A stretch of DNA of 64,000 nucleotides from Bacteroidales bacterium (GTDB lineage: Bacteria > Bacteroidota > Bacteroidia > Bacteroidales > Marinilabiliaceae), in assembly GCA_024401365.1 (NCBI GenBank), contig JAKSLE010000012.1:18892-82891 (forward strand), in the 5' to 3' direction. The translations under genes and the position numbers were made by a program. Below, in pieces: positions 32,782 through 41,869 of the stretch. How positions within the stretch are numbered: the first letter of the stretch is position 1; every line of letters begins with the position of its first letter. Below the pieces are notes generated by a model that worked only from the letters and a program-made list of their open reading frames with translations, searched no databases and had not been told where the DNA came from.

Positions 32782-34557
32782 ATGAGCAGCAAGAAATGGA
32801 ACAGCATGAATATGCTGATTATGGGGCCAGTGATTTCGGCTATTGTTGTGTTTTTAGGGTCTCTTGCAATTGATTATTTTGTTGTTAAGCGAGATGTAGA
32901 AAAGTTGTCTATTAGTGAGCTTCATAGTAAGGCGGCAGCTTTAGGATATGCCAGTATGGTACAAGGGCAGTCGCTCAATCGACTCAATGAAGCGATGAAC
33001 AATAATTATGATGTTCTGTACGATGCGATAGAGTCGGGAGATCAGAAGAGGATAGCGCAGATACTTGATTGGGTGAAAGACGTGACAAAGTTGACTGCCT
33101 TTATCTTGACTGATTTAGATGGAAATGTAATATGTGCTTCGCAATCGAATATCAATGAAGAGACGCTCAGCAATATTTTAGAAGCTGTTGCGGAGAGAGG
33201 ACACATAGAGGGAACCGATCCTATTTTTGATGATCAGAACTGTTCATTCAGTGCCGACTATGTAAAGAACAATGATGGTACGCCGATAGCTATTTTCCTG
33301 CCGATAGGTACGAATACATCGGTAAAGGGGCAGATGTCGGTTAACCTTGAGGTAGAGGGGTCGCACACCTATATGTTTACGCGAGAACGATGTGTTAATG
33401 CGACCTATGACGTAGACGACCTAGCCAGCATCAAGACGCCACAAGAGATAGTGGATAGCTGTTTTACGGCAGGAAAAGTGCTTTCGGCCGAGTTGAAGAT
33501 AGAGGGTGATGAAGGGTATTTTCTTTGTACTCCGTTGAGGAGTTATACTGGGGAGGTAACGATAGTAGCGGCAGTTTATTCGTTTGAAGAGCAGACGGAT
33601 GCGATAGTTGCTAGGCAAGGCACTGTGTTTGTGGTTTGTTCTATCATAGCATTGATGGTTACGACGCTTCTTTTCTGGTTGATATTATCAAGGTTGATAA
33701 GGCCTGTAAAGAAATTTGTAAGAGATTTGCATCCTATTGCCAAAGGAGATTTCAGGCAAGACATAGAGATGAAGCACTCATGCAATGAGATGATAGAGAT
33801 ATGTTCGAGTGTTCAGCAGATGAAGACGGACATTCGCAATGTGCTGATACCTATAATGAAGAAGGCCGACTATGCGTTGCAAGGGACAGAGAAATTGTCG
33901 GAGTCGTCGAATATAGTATCAGAAGCCTCGAGTACGCAGGCGGCATCTCTAGAAGAGATTTCCAGTACGATGGAAGAGATGAACTCCAACTCGGAGCAGA
34001 ATTCATTCAATGCCAAGAATGCAAATGAGTTGGCCAAGAGTATAGGTCAGGAGATAAAGATTATTGGAGAAGCTTCGGCGAGCAGTTATGAGTCGATTCA
34101 GCAGATTGCAGAGAATATTCAAGACATCAATGCGTTGGTACGACAGACGAATATTCTTTCGTTGAATGCTTCGGTAGAGGCAGCCAGAGCGGGAGAGCAA
34201 GGACGAGGATTTGCGGTAGTAGCGCATGAGGTAGGGCGATTGGCCGATCAGACATATCAGACGGCAGATGGTATTACTCGCAATGCCAACAGCAGTATAG
34301 AAGAGGTGCATGCCACCAATGACCGCATAAAAGAGATAGCTCCAAAGATTCAGCAGATTGTGGCTCAGATGAATGAGATTACGGCTGCCAGCATAGAGCA
34401 GAATTCTGGTTCGGCTCAAGTGAATTCAGTAATAGTTGAGCTCAACCGTACAACTCAAGAGAATGCTGCCTCGGCAGAAGAGATGGCATCGCGTACGGCA
34501 GATATCAAGCGCGTTATCAATGAGATGGTAGAAGCGATACGAGTATTTAAGGTATAG
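32782..34557 (+). CDS. Methyl-accepting chemotaxis-type receptor
   Basis: 591 residues. TM1 is at about 10-33, a periplasmic Cache-like sensor at about 35-280, TM2 at about 281-303, HAMP at about 304-360, and a helical signalling domain extends to the end. The hairpin tip (457-490) is well conserved: LNASVEAARAGEQGRGFAVV. The usual EVRxLA that follows reads EVGRLA here, so the conserved Arg is Gly. No cheA, cheW, cheR, cheB or motility gene is in the window. The signal is unknown. It may serve a non-chemotactic array or pathway. It ends before a strong shared terminator. Confidence 0.9.
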   Translation: MSSKKWNSMNMLIMGPVISAIVVFLGSLAIDYFVVKRDVEKLSISELHSKAAALGYASMVQGQSLNRLNEAMNNNYDVLYDAIESGDQKRIAQILDWVKDVTKLTAFILTDLDGNVICASQSNINEETLSNILEAVAERGHIEGTDPIFDDQNCSFSADYVKNNDGTPIAIFLPIGTNTSVKGQMSVNLEVEGSHTYMFTRERCVNATYDVDDLASIKTPQEIVDSCFTAGKVLSAELKIEGDEGYFLCTPLRSYTGEVTIVAAVYSFEEQTDAIVARQGTVFVVCSIIALMVTTLLFWLILSRLIRPVKKFVRDLHPIAKGDFRQDIEMKHSCNEMIEICSSVQQMKTDIRNVLIPIMKKADYALQGTEKLSESSNIVSEASSTQAASLEEISSTMEEMNSNSEQNSFNAKNANELAKSIGQEIKIIGEASASSYESIQQIAENIQDINALVRQTNILSLNASVEAARAGEQGRGFAVVAHEVGRLADQTYQTADGITRNANSSIEEVHATNDRIKEIAPKIQQIVAQMNEITAASIEQNSGSAQVNSVIVELNRTTQENAASAEEMASRTADIKRVINEMVEAIRVFKV

Positions 34558-34578
34558 GAGATATAGGTTAGAATATAA

Positions 34579-34612
34579 AACGCCGTATGAGATAGATCAT
34601 ACGGCGTTGTTT
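34579..34612. terminator. Bidirectional terminator, 12-bp perfect stem
   Basis: AACGCCGTATGA (34579-34590) pairs with TCATACGGCGTT (34597-34608) over a 6-base loop, with TTTATTTTATT after it and an A-rich stretch before. It ends both the receptor gene (+) and the methyltransferase gene (-). Confidence 0.85.
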
Positions 34613-34618
34613 ATTTTA

Positions 34619-35329
34619 TTAAAGAGACAATTCGGCGAGGTACTGGTAGTGGTCGTCCTCGAAGACCTTTCTACAATTGAACCCTTCGCGACGGGCTATC
34701 TCCTCGAGGTTGTCGTAATCGACGAACAGCCAAGGGAACTCCTCGTCGGTTTCTCCGGCGTAGGACATTTTGTATCGCAGTTCTCCGTAGTAGCTTGAAT
34801 CCAGGTCGATGAGAGCAGAACCATCCTCGTCCATGAATAGGTAAATAAGGTCGGAGCTATCCATGAGTATTCGGCCTCCGTCGTTCAGCAACTGTTTGCA
34901 AGTGAGAAGGAATCGAGGCAGGTTGTCCATTGTTCCGGCGATGCCTGCTCCGTTCATCAGAGAGATGATGGTATCGAACTTACCGCCAAGAGGAGCGTAG
35001 CCTGGGGCGGCATAGAAATCGATATGTTGAGCATGGAGGCCGCGTTCGGTCATGACCTCTACGGCGCCTGGAGAGACATCGATAGGGGTAACATCCAAGC
35101 CTTCGGACTGTAGCCATAGAGAGTGGCTACCGCTACCTGCGCCTACGTCGAGTACGCGACCTCGGCATAGTTTGAGGGCCTCTCTTTCGATTGTGCTCAT
35201 ATTCTTCCAATCGTGGAAAAACTCCTTAAGAGGCCAGTATTCTGTCTCTGCTATATCGCTCTCCACCTTGATGGTAGCTTTTTTCTTTCCTCCGAAGTAT
35301 GCCTTTAAGGCCTGTCCGTATGCATCCAT
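34619..35329 (-). CDS. Class I SAM-dependent methyltransferase
   Basis: 236 residues from the ATG complement 35327-35329. The frame is open to 35374, but the -7 element at 35350-35357 lies within that part. Motif I is RVLDVGAGSGSHSLWLQ, followed by acidic motif II (VTPIDVSPGAVEVM) and FDTIISLMNGAG (motif IV). The N-terminal YWPLKEFFHDWKNMSTIEREAL is common to this uncharacterised family. The substrate is unknown. Confidence 0.85.
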   Translation of the reverse strand: MDAYGQALKAYFGGKKKATIKVESDIAETEYWPLKEFFHDWKNMSTIEREALKLCRGRVLDVGAGSGSHSLWLQSEGLDVTPIDVSPGAVEVMTERGLHAQHIDFYAAPGYAPLGGKFDTIISLMNGAGIAGTMDNLPRFLLTCKQLLNDGGRILMDSSDLIYLFMDEDGSALIDLDSSYYGELRYKMSYAGETDEEFPWLFVDYDNLEEIARREGFNCRKVFEDDHYQYLAELSL

Positions 35330-35349
35330 AAGTAACTTACACTTTATTG

Positions 35350-35357
35350 CAAAGATA
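35350..35357 (-). promoter_or_regulatory. -7 element of the methyltransferase promoter
   Basis: TATCTTTG on the minus strand, exact TAnnTTTG, about 20 bases before the ATG at 35329. It decides the start codon. Confidence 0.65.
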
Positions 35358-35467
35358 GTGAATAAAGCTGGCATATTTTCACTGATTGCTTCTTTAAAAA
35401 AAAGGTAGTTTATGGGTGAGAAAAAATGTCCTTAGTGTAAATTTAAAACAAAAAGAGGGGGTATTGG

Positions 35468-35497
35468 TTGCAATTTGAATATATAATGCTATCTTTG
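35468..35497 (+). promoter_or_regulatory. asnA promoter with -33 and -7 elements
   Basis: TTG at 35468-35470 and TATCTTTG at 35490-35497 with a 19-base gap. The predicted leader is about 40 bases. Confidence 0.7.
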
Positions 35498-35543
35498 CAT
35501 CCAAAATAGTTATAGAATAGAAAAACAGATAGGTCAGTATATT

Positions 35544-36581
35544 ATGTCTCAACTATACATACCACAAGGTTACAAGCCATTACTTGATCTTCGTGAGACG
35601 GAGATGGGTATTCATATGATAAAAGAGTTCTTTCAGCAGAACCTTTCGGCAGAGCTACGTTTGCGTAGAGTAACTGCGCCATTGTTTGTGCTTCAAGGAA
35701 CAGGCCTTAATGATGACCTTAATGGTGTAGAGCGTCCTGTGACGTTCCCAATCAAGGACCTAGGAGATCGCAGAGCTGAGGTTGTACATTCGCTTGCAAA
35801 GTGGAAGCGTATGATGTTGGCTGATTATGATATTCCTGTAGGATATGGTTTGTATACAGATATGAATGCTATACGTTCGGACGAGGAGTTGGACAATGTT
35901 CACTCGTTGTATGTAGACCAGTGGGATTGGGAGGCATCGATAAGCAAAGAGATGCGTACTATTGACTTTTTGAAGCAGGTAGTACGTCGTATATATGCAG
36001 TTATCAAGCGTACAGAGTATGTGGTATATGAGAGATACCCAATGCTCAAGCCACAGTTGCCTGAAGATATTTTCTTCATCACGGCGCAGGAGTTGCTTGA
36101 TATGTATCCAACCCTTACGACAAAGCAGCGTGAGGATGAGATAGCAAAGAAGTACGGTGCAGTGTTTGTCATGGGTATTGGTGGTGATTTGACCAATGGA
36201 GAGCCACATGACGGTCGTGCTCCAGACTACGATGACTGGACAACACCTACAGCAGCCGGACAGAAGGGTCTCAATGGAGACATCCTTGTATGGAACAGTG
36301 TATTGAACCGTTCGTTTGAGTTGTCGTCGATGGGTATTCGTGTTGACAAGGAGGCTCTTTTGAGGCAGTTGGCTATCAGGGGCAAAGAAGAGCGCAAGGA
36401 GTTGTACTTCCACAAGAGACTGCTCAATGATGAGTTGCCACTTTCGATAGGTGGTGGTATTGGTCAATCGCGTCTCTGTATGTTCTATCTTCGCAAGGCG
36501 CACATTGGAGAGATTCAGGCTAGTATTTGGCCAGAAGATATGAGAAAGTCATGTAGTGAGAATAACATACCGTTGTTCTAA
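35544..36581 (+). CDS. asnA: Aspartate-ammonia ligase (asparagine synthetase A)
   Basis: 345 residues. Makes asparagine from aspartate, ammonia and ATP; related to class II aminoacyl-tRNA synthetases. Recognisable parts: LRLRRVTAPLFVLQGTGLNDDLNG, HSLAKWKRMML, DQWDWE and the C-terminal class II motif 3 GGGIGQSRLCMFYLRKAHIGE. The protein is complete and near the usual ~330-345 residues. It has its own promoter and a terminator 40 bases after the stop. Confidence 0.97.
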   Translation: MSQLYIPQGYKPLLDLRETEMGIHMIKEFFQQNLSAELRLRRVTAPLFVLQGTGLNDDLNGVERPVTFPIKDLGDRRAEVVHSLAKWKRMMLADYDIPVGYGLYTDMNAIRSDEELDNVHSLYVDQWDWEASISKEMRTIDFLKQVVRRIYAVIKRTEYVVYERYPMLKPQLPEDIFFITAQELLDMYPTLTTKQREDEIAKKYGAVFVMGIGGDLTNGEPHDGRAPDYDDWTTPTAAGQKGLNGDILVWNSVLNRSFELSSMGIRVDKEALLRQLAIRGKEERKELYFHKRLLNDELPLSIGGGIGQSRLCMFYLRKAHIGEIQASIWPEDMRKSCSENNIPLF

Positions 36582-36622
36582 TAAGAATCAGGAAAGACAA
36601 ATCCCAACTATATAATTTAAGA

Positions 36623-36662
36623 AAGCAGACTTACTGAAGAGGTGGGTCTGCTTTTTGTTTTT
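36623..36662 (+). terminator. Terminator after asnA
   Basis: AAGCAGAC (36623-36630) pairs with GTCTGCTT (36646-36653), followed by TTTGTTTTTG. Confidence 0.75.
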
Positions 36663-36689
36663 GTGTTATTGGGGTAGTGGGGGGTATAA

Positions 36690-36830
36690 GGGAGGGTAGT
36701 ATTTGCTCGCAGTTTTTTTATATAGAGGGTAGTTGCTGTATATAGAGAGCATAGTGCTTGCTCGCAGTTTTTTTATATTGAGGGCAGTTGCTAGGTATAT
36801 AGAGCACAGCGTTTGCTCGCAGTTTTTTAT
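36690..36830 (+). repeat. 55-bp-period tandem repeat, three copies
   Basis: The core TTGCTCGCAG-T6/7 begins at 36703, 36758 and 36813, exactly 55 bp apart. Between cores the unit reads TATATAGAGGGTAGTTGCT and TATATAGAGAGCATAGTG, with small differences between copies. An inverted copy of the longer unit is at 63838-63895 and a single core at 405-421. The spacers are near identical to each other, unlike CRISPR spacers. Confidence 0.8.
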
Positions 36831-36884
36831 TTAACGGCGAGGGTGGGGAGGGTAGGAAAATAAGTGTAGGGAAGAGAGATTGGT

Positions 36885-37706
36885 CTAGTCTTTCTTTTTG
36901 ATATATAAGAGAAGGGCGGACAAGCCTAAGCCGAATATAGCTGTGATGACAGAAGCCTCTGGTCCGAATTCTCCGCCCGTTATGATGTCTGGGCCAGATA
37001 TCTCGGAGCAGAAGACAGAGACCTCGTCGTAGTTGCCCGAGACATTAAATCCGTATATATTACCCTGGGTAAAGTTCCACGCCCAATGGATACCTATAGG
37101 CAGCCAAAGATTGCGAGATAGCTCATAAGCTGCGCCAAGGAGCAGACCAGCCTCGATAGCTATGTCGACAGCTGCAATAACGGTTGCGTTATCGTTTGTT
37201 ATATGGGCGAAACCGAATAATAAGCTAGATACTATGAGGGCTGCGGTGAGGCCGAAGCGCTCGGAAATCATACGATGTAATATGCCACGGAACATTACCT
37301 CTTCGCCTACGGAAACCAGGAGGTAGAGGAACAGGCATTTGATGACATCGCTGAAGTAGACATCGTTGGCGTAAGGTGTATAGTATCCATAGCAGAACAA
37401 TATAGCGGCTATGACACTCATGAAGACGGCGCCTATAGCGAAACCGATAGGGGTGTCGATATAAGATCTACGGATATTTAGCTCGTGGACAGTGCGATGT
37501 TCTGTCAATTTGACGAAACCTGCATATATAGCGAGGTTGATGAGGGCACCAACGATATATAGTATAGATGCGACCCAAGAGTTATCTGTGAAGAGGTCGA
37601 TATTAGCAACAAGCAGGTAGACAATGAAGAAAAACACTGAACCACCGGTTACGAGTAATATCCACTTCCACAATGGACTTTGGCTTAGGAAAGTTGTTTT
37701 AGTCAT
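36885..37706 (-). CDS. CPBP-family intramembrane glutamic endopeptidase
   Basis: 273 residues with about eight membrane segments. The CPBP (Abi/Rce1-like) motifs are present: EEVMFR with Glu135, Glu136 and Arg140, FGFAHI with His168, and the third motif HWAWNF near residue 218. Family members cleave prenylated or membrane-bound substrates or act in bacteriocin self-protection; no target is evident here. It has an exact -7 element, TATATTTG on the minus strand at 37739-37746, 33 bases before the start. Confidence 0.88.
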   Translation of the reverse strand: MTKTTFLSQSPLWKWILLVTGGSVFFFIVYLLVANIDLFTDNSWVASILYIVGALINLAIYAGFVKLTEHRTVHELNIRRSYIDTPIGFAIGAVFMSVIAAILFCYGYYTPYANDVYFSDVIKCLFLYLLVSVGEEVMFRGILHRMISERFGLTAALIVSSLLFGFAHITNDNATVIAAVDIAIEAGLLLGAAYELSRNLWLPIGIHWAWNFTQGNIYGFNVSGNYDEVSVFCSEISGPDIITGGEFGPEASVITAIFGLGLSALLLYIKKKD

Positions 37707-37738
37707 CGTGTAACAAGTAGATTATAACGATTCCATCG

Positions 37739-37746
37739 CAAATATA
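37739..37746 (-). promoter_or_regulatory. -7 element of the CPBP protease gene
   Basis: TATATTTG on the minus strand, exact TAnnTTTG, in the 61-base gap between this gene and the DUF486 gene. Confidence 0.6.
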
Positions 37747-37767
37747 TAAAAACCTTTGAATAGTATC

Positions 37768-38136
37768 CTATTTCTTAAAGATAAAAAATACTGCCAATAT
37801 CAAGAAAACGAAACCTACTATATGGTTCCATCTCAGGTGTTCGTTAGGGAAGAGAGCTAATGTAAATACGGTAAATACGGAGAGAGATATGACCTCCTGG
37901 ATGACTTTGAGTTGGATGAGGTTGAAGGGGCCTCCATTATCGACGAATCCGATACGGTTGGCAGGAACCTGGCAGCAATACTCGAAGAAAGCTATTCCCC
38001 AAGATATGACGATGACGCCGAACATGCCCCATTTCTGCATAATAGGGAGGTTGCCGAATCGGAGGTGGCCATACCAGGCGAAAGTCATGAAGGTGTTGCT
38101 CAGTAAGAGGAGCAATATAGCGTAGAAGCCCTGCAT
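37768..38136 (-). CDS. DUF486 (DMT-like) small membrane protein
   Basis: 122 residues from the ATG complement 38134-38136. Four hydrophobic helices are visible (MQGFYAILLLLLSNTFMTFAW; GMFGVIVISWGIAFFEY; LKVIQEVISLSVFTVFTLALF; HIVGFVFLILAVFFIF). The motif FEYCCQVPANRIG is characteristic of DUF486, a small four-helix family in the drug/metabolite transporter superfamily. The frame is open to 38259, but that part runs through the proS terminator and matches nothing. Function unknown. Confidence 0.85.
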   Translation of the reverse strand: MQGFYAILLLLLSNTFMTFAWYGHLRFGNLPIMQKWGMFGVIVISWGIAFFEYCCQVPANRIGFVDNGGPFNLIQLKVIQEVISLSVFTVFTLALFPNEHLRWNHIVGFVFLILAVFFIFKK

Positions 38137-38150
38137 AATGTGTGAGTTAT

Positions 38151-38182
38151 AAAAAAGAGACGGAGCGCACAACTCCGTCTCT
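38151..38182 (-). terminator. Terminator of proS
   Basis: AGAGACGGAG (38156-38165) and CTCCGTCTCT (38173-38182) form a 10-bp stem. On the minus strand it is followed by TTTTTTATAA. It lies just downstream of the proS stop and upstream of the DUF486 start. Confidence 0.8.
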
Positions 38183-38201
38183 GTATTGTAAAGATAATTT
38201 T

Positions 38202-39677
38202 TTAGTAAGAAATAGCGAAGAGAGCGCGTTGGTGAGAAGGTTTGCCAGTGTAGATACACTTACCCTCCTCAGGTACGCTATCGAGAGGGATGCAACGGAT
38301 AGTAGCCTTTGTCTCCTCCTTGATTTTCTCCTCTGTTTCTGTTGTTCCATCCCAGTGAGCAGAGATGAAGCCGCCCTTCTCTGTAAGAACCTTCTTGAAC
38401 TCCTCGTAGGTATCGACCTTAGTTATCATAGAGTCGCGGAAAGTGAGAGCTTTTTTGTAGATATTAGCCTGGATTTCATCGAGGAGAGCCTTGATGCTCT
38501 GAGCGAGGCCCTCGAGAGGCATTTGCTGTTTTGTGAGGGTATCGCGGCGTGCGATTTCGGCCTCGCCATTCTCGAGGTCGCGAGGACCCATAGCGACGCG
38601 TACTGGAACACCCTTGAGCTCGTACTCGGCGAATTTCCATCCTGGCTTTTTCTGGTCGTTGTCATCGAACTTAACGCTGATACCCAAAGCCTTGAGGTCG
38701 GCCATGAGAGCCTGAGCCTTCTCGGAGATAGCAGCCAATTCCTCGGCTTTTTTATAGATAGGAACGATTACTACCTGGATAGGGGCCAATTTTGGAGGGA
38801 GTACGAGACCGTTGTCATCGGAGTGGCTCATGATGAGAGCACCCATAAGGCGAGTAGACACGCCCCAAGAAGTAGCCCATACGTACTCGAGTTTATTCTC
38901 CTTGTTGACGAACTGTACGTCGAATGCCTTAGCGAAATTCTGGCCCAAGAAGTGAGAAGTACCGCTCTGGAGTGCCTTACCATCCTGCATAAGAGCCTCG
39001 ATAGTATATGTATCGAGAGCACCGGCGAAGCGCTCGTTGGCAGACTTAACACCCTTTACGACAGGAACAGCCATCCAATTCTCGGCGAAGTCGGCATATA
39101 CGTGGAGCATCTTCTGAGCCTCAGCCTCGGCCTCTTGGCGAGTTGCGTGAGCTGTGTGTCCCTCCTGCCAGAGGAACTCAGCTGTACGGAGGAAGAGGCG
39201 AGTGCGCATCTCCCAGCGCATTACGTTAGCCCACTGGTTGCAGAGGATAGGGAGATCGCGGTAAGACGAAATCCAGTTTTTGTATGTATTCCAGATGATA
39301 GTTTCAGAAGTAGGACGGATGATGAGCTCCTCTTCGAGGCGAGCCTCTGGGTCGACTACTACGCCCTTACCGTCGGGATCGTTTTTAAGGCGGTGGTGAG
39401 TAACTACGGCGCACTCCTTAGCGAAACCCTCAACGTGCTCTGCTTCGCGGCTGAGGAAAGACTTAGGGATAAGGAGAGGGAAGTAAGCGTTGACGTGGCC
39501 AGTCTCTTTGAACATATCATCGAGGGCGCGCTGCATCTTTTCCCAGATTGCGTATCCATAAGGTTTGATAACCATACAGCCACGTACGGCTGACTGCTCA
39601 GCAAGGTCGGCCTTTACGACCAACTCGTTGTACCACTGCGAGTAATTCTCGCTACGAGGGGTAAGTTCTTTTGCCAT
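38202..39677 (-). CDS. proS: Prolyl-tRNA synthetase, short (archaeal/eukaryote-like) type
   Basis: Charges tRNA-Pro. 491 residues, without the editing (INS) domain of the long bacterial form. Class II motifs: motif 2 region [27 protein letters not shown] and motif 3 [26 protein letters not shown] (here preceded by TS). The N-terminal [31 protein letters not shown] and the C-terminal zinc-domain-like end are typical. It has its own promoter and terminator. Confidence 0.97.
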   Translation of the reverse strand: MAKELTPRSENYSQWYNELVVKADLAEQSAVRGCMVIKPYGYAIWEKMQRALDDMFKETGHVNAYFPLLIPKSFLSREAEHVEGFAKECAVVTHHRLKNDPDGKGVVVDPEARLEEELIIRPTSETIIWNTYKNWISSYRDLPILCNQWANVMRWEMRTRLFLRTAEFLWQEGHTAHATRQEAEAEAQKMLHVYADFAENWMAVPVVKGVKSANERFAGALDTYTIEALMQDGKALQSGTSHFLGQNFAKAFDVQFVNKENKLEYVWATSWGVSTRLMGALIMSHSDDNGLVLPPKLAPIQVVIVPIYKKAEELAAISEKAQALMADLKALGISVKFDDNDQKKPGWKFAEYELKGVPVRVAMGPRDLENGEAEIARRDTLTKQQMPLEGLAQSIKALLDEIQANIYKKALTFRDSMITKVDTYEEFKKVLTEKGGFISAHWDGTTETEEKIKEETKATIRCIPLDSVPEEGKCIYTGKPSHQRALFAISY

Positions 39678-39712
39678 TGTATATTGTATTCCTTTTATTC
39701 CGAATTATGCTA

Positions 39713-39720
39713 CAAAGTTA
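39713..39720 (-). promoter_or_regulatory. -7 element of the proS promoter
   Basis: TAACTTTG on the minus strand, exact TAnnTTTG, 36 bases before the ATG at 39677. Confidence 0.6.
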
Positions 39721-39775
39721 GTTATTCTTTTCCACATAATGCGAAATGAATTAAAATAACCCGTAAGCGTTTTTG

Positions 39776-41710
39776 TCAGACTTTCAGGGTTATGCCGTTG
39801 GCAGGAGAGATATTGATTTTTTCCCAGTCCTGCAGATAGCGCAGTGCAGTCATGGTGGCGTCGCGGTCCGTTTGGATTACTTTGGGGTCGATGATATTAC
39901 AGAGGTTGTCGATAGATATATTTGGGTGGGATTCGAGTTCACGTAAAATATGGTTGCACAGTGATTCGAACTCCTCCTTTGAAGAAGGCGAATTGGGGGT
40001 GCTATTTGAGCGACATACATCGCACATGCCGCAAGGGGCAGCGTTTTTTTCGCCAAAATAGCGAACAAGTTGCACTGTACGGCACTCCGAATCGTTGTTG
40101 AGGTATTCGCACATAGCTGTGATTCGAGCCTGGAGATCCGCCTGTCGGAGCGAATAGACCTCTGGGGGCAAGACGAAGTATTTATCACGTATACGATCCT
40201 GTAGCCAGGTAACCGTTGACATGTGCTTAGAGGGGTTATACAATATTACACCCATACGGCTAAGTGTCAGCATACGTTCGTACAACACCTGGTGAGATAT
40301 GTTGCATTTTTTGCAGATACGGTACTCGTCGATTTGGCAATAACGGGTATAGAGGCCCTCGTACGAGCGCAGAAGAGTCTCGATAATAGGGTTTAGGTCG
40401 GGATATTTCTGACGGATATGCAACAATTCCGGGCCATCCAAGAGGAACATGACGCGAGGTGGGAAGTCGGCATCCGGCTCATAATGCATGTAGCCCGCGT
40501 TATCCAGGATCTGTAGGGAGTGATGGACGGTGACAGCTGACAGGTGGAAATTCTTGCATAAGACGCCCAGGTTGATTTCGCCCATTACGCCTTCGCCCGA
40601 TTCGACGCCCACCACCATATAATCGCCTATAGCGTTGTAGACCTCCAGTATTTTCTCCTTAGGGGGGAATGAGTTACGCAGCTTAGCCTCGAGGGTAGAT
40701 ATATCGCGAGGTCCGTTGAGCAGTACTGCGTAGGCCTTTTTGCCATCGCGGCCTGCTCGGCCAGCCTCCTGGAAATAAGCCTCGATAGACGAAGGGACAT
40801 CCATGTGGATGACGAGGCGGACATCAGGTTTATCGATACCCATACCAAAAGCGTTGGTACAGACCATTACGCGTACTACGCCCTTGGTCCATTTCTCCTG
40901 GTAATCCTTTTTTATTTTAGAATCCAGACCTGCGTGGTAGGGGAGAGCCGTTATGCCCTGGGTATTCAGTATGTTAGCGTACTCCGTGGTACTTGCGCGT
41001 TTACCCACGTAGACGATAGCCGACCCTTGGGTACGTTGGAGCATATTGATAGTCTCCCCCACTTTATCCTGAGTATGGCGGACTATGTAGGCGAGGTTAG
41101 GACGGACGAAGCTAGCAGAGAGTGCGTTAGGGGAGCGGAACTCCAGTCGGGACATTATATCCTCCACTACGCGAGGAGTGGCGGTAGCAGTGAGTGCCAA
41201 GATAGGAGGTCGGGCAGGGTAGATATCCTCGAAGACATCAGTGATATTCATATAAGAAGGGCGGAAGTCGTATCCCCATTGGGAGATACAATGCGCCTCG
41301 TCGACCACCAGTAGAGAGACATTCATCTGTCTCAGTTTGATACGGAAAGGCTCGGAAGCCAGGCGTTCTGGGGCGACGTATAGGAATTTGCAGTGTCCAT
41401 ATATAGCATTATCGAGGAGGATATTTATGTCGTTGTACGACATGCCCGAGTAGATGGCACCTGCGCGGATACCACGATTTAAGAGGCCATTGACCTGGTC
41501 CTGCATGAGAGCGATAAGAGGCGTTATGACCAAGCATACGCCCTCCATGGCCATAGCGGGGACTTGGAAAGTGATGGATTTACCTCCACCCGTAGGCATG
41601 AGGCCGAGCGTGTCGCGACCCTCTCCAATGGACCTTATTATATCGCCCTGAATGGAGCGGAAGCTATCGTAGCCCCAGTATTCCTTCAGTATTTTGAGGT
41701 ATTTATCCAT
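39776..41710 (-). CDS. recQ: ATP-dependent DNA helicase RecQ
   Basis: 644 residues. A 3'-to-5' helicase in recombination and fork repair. Walker A PTGGGKS is at 39-45, DEAH at 137-140 in the RecQ-specific VVDEAHCISQWGYDFRPSY, and motif VI QEAGRAGRDG. The RecQ zinc site is intact: Cys-x16-Cys-x2-Cys-x2-Cys ending PCGMCDVC. The C-terminal end is short and lacks a clear HRDC domain. Upstream, four 11-bp repeats sit at 41797-41840. Confidence 0.95.
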   Translation of the reverse strand: MDKYLKILKEYWGYDSFRSIQGDIIRSIGEGRDTLGLMPTGGGKSITFQVPAMAMEGVCLVITPLIALMQDQVNGLLNRGIRAGAIYSGMSYNDINILLDNAIYGHCKFLYVAPERLASEPFRIKLRQMNVSLLVVDEAHCISQWGYDFRPSYMNITDVFEDIYPARPPILALTATATPRVVEDIMSRLEFRSPNALSASFVRPNLAYIVRHTQDKVGETINMLQRTQGSAIVYVGKRASTTEYANILNTQGITALPYHAGLDSKIKKDYQEKWTKGVVRVMVCTNAFGMGIDKPDVRLVIHMDVPSSIEAYFQEAGRAGRDGKKAYAVLLNGPRDISTLEAKLRNSFPPKEKILEVYNAIGDYMVVGVESGEGVMGEINLGVLCKNFHLSAVTVHHSLQILDNAGYMHYEPDADFPPRVMFLLDGPELLHIRQKYPDLNPIIETLLRSYEGLYTRYCQIDEYRICKKCNISHQVLYERMLTLSRMGVILYNPSKHMSTVTWLQDRIRDKYFVLPPEVYSLRQADLQARITAMCEYLNNDSECRTVQLVRYFGEKNAAPCGMCDVCRSNSTPNSPSSKEEFESLCNHILRELESHPNISIDNLCNIIDPKVIQTDRDATMTALRYLQDWEKINISPANGITLKV

Positions 41711-41796
41711 GCGCTATATTTTGAGACAGGCACCGACGAGGTGATGATAAACATTATCAATATATAAACAATGCGTATACTCTGTGGTAGGTGTCT

Positions 41797-41840
41797 GTGT
41801 TAAGCCTGTATTAAGACTGTGTTAAGCGAGTGTTAAGAGA
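41797..41840 (-). promoter_or_regulatory. Four 11-bp tandem repeats, CTTAACAC on the minus strand
   Basis: Consecutive units GTGTTAAGCCT, GTATTAAGACT, GTGTTAAGCGA and GTGTTAAGAGA fill exactly 44 bp, 87-130 bases upstream of the recQ start. On the minus strand this is TTAACA at an 11-bp (one helical turn) period. That layout is known for PhoB/OmpR-family sites, notably the Bacillus PhoP box. The binding protein is inferred, not shown. Confidence 0.5.
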
Positions 41841-41869
41841 AAGTAGAGAAGATAGAAACTATATATAAG

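Larger units (their letters stand above)
36582..36884. other. Intergenic region holding the asnA terminator and a 55-bp tandem repeat
   Basis: About 300 bases without a coding frame. After the asnA terminator it is occupied by three copies of the TTGCTCGCAG repeat unit, then a G-rich stretch leading to the CPBP gene stop. Confidence 0.7.

Noticed and set aside
36690-36830. Possible CRISPR array at the 55-bp repeats
   Set aside because: Only three units, the sequences between the cores are nearly the same as each other, and there are no cas genes.
38142-39593. 483-codon open frame on the plus strand opposite proS
   Set aside because: proS is an unmistakable complete gene on the other strand. 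The long antisense frame comes from its codon bias and has no recognisable domain; it also starts inside the DUF486 gene and proS terminator region.
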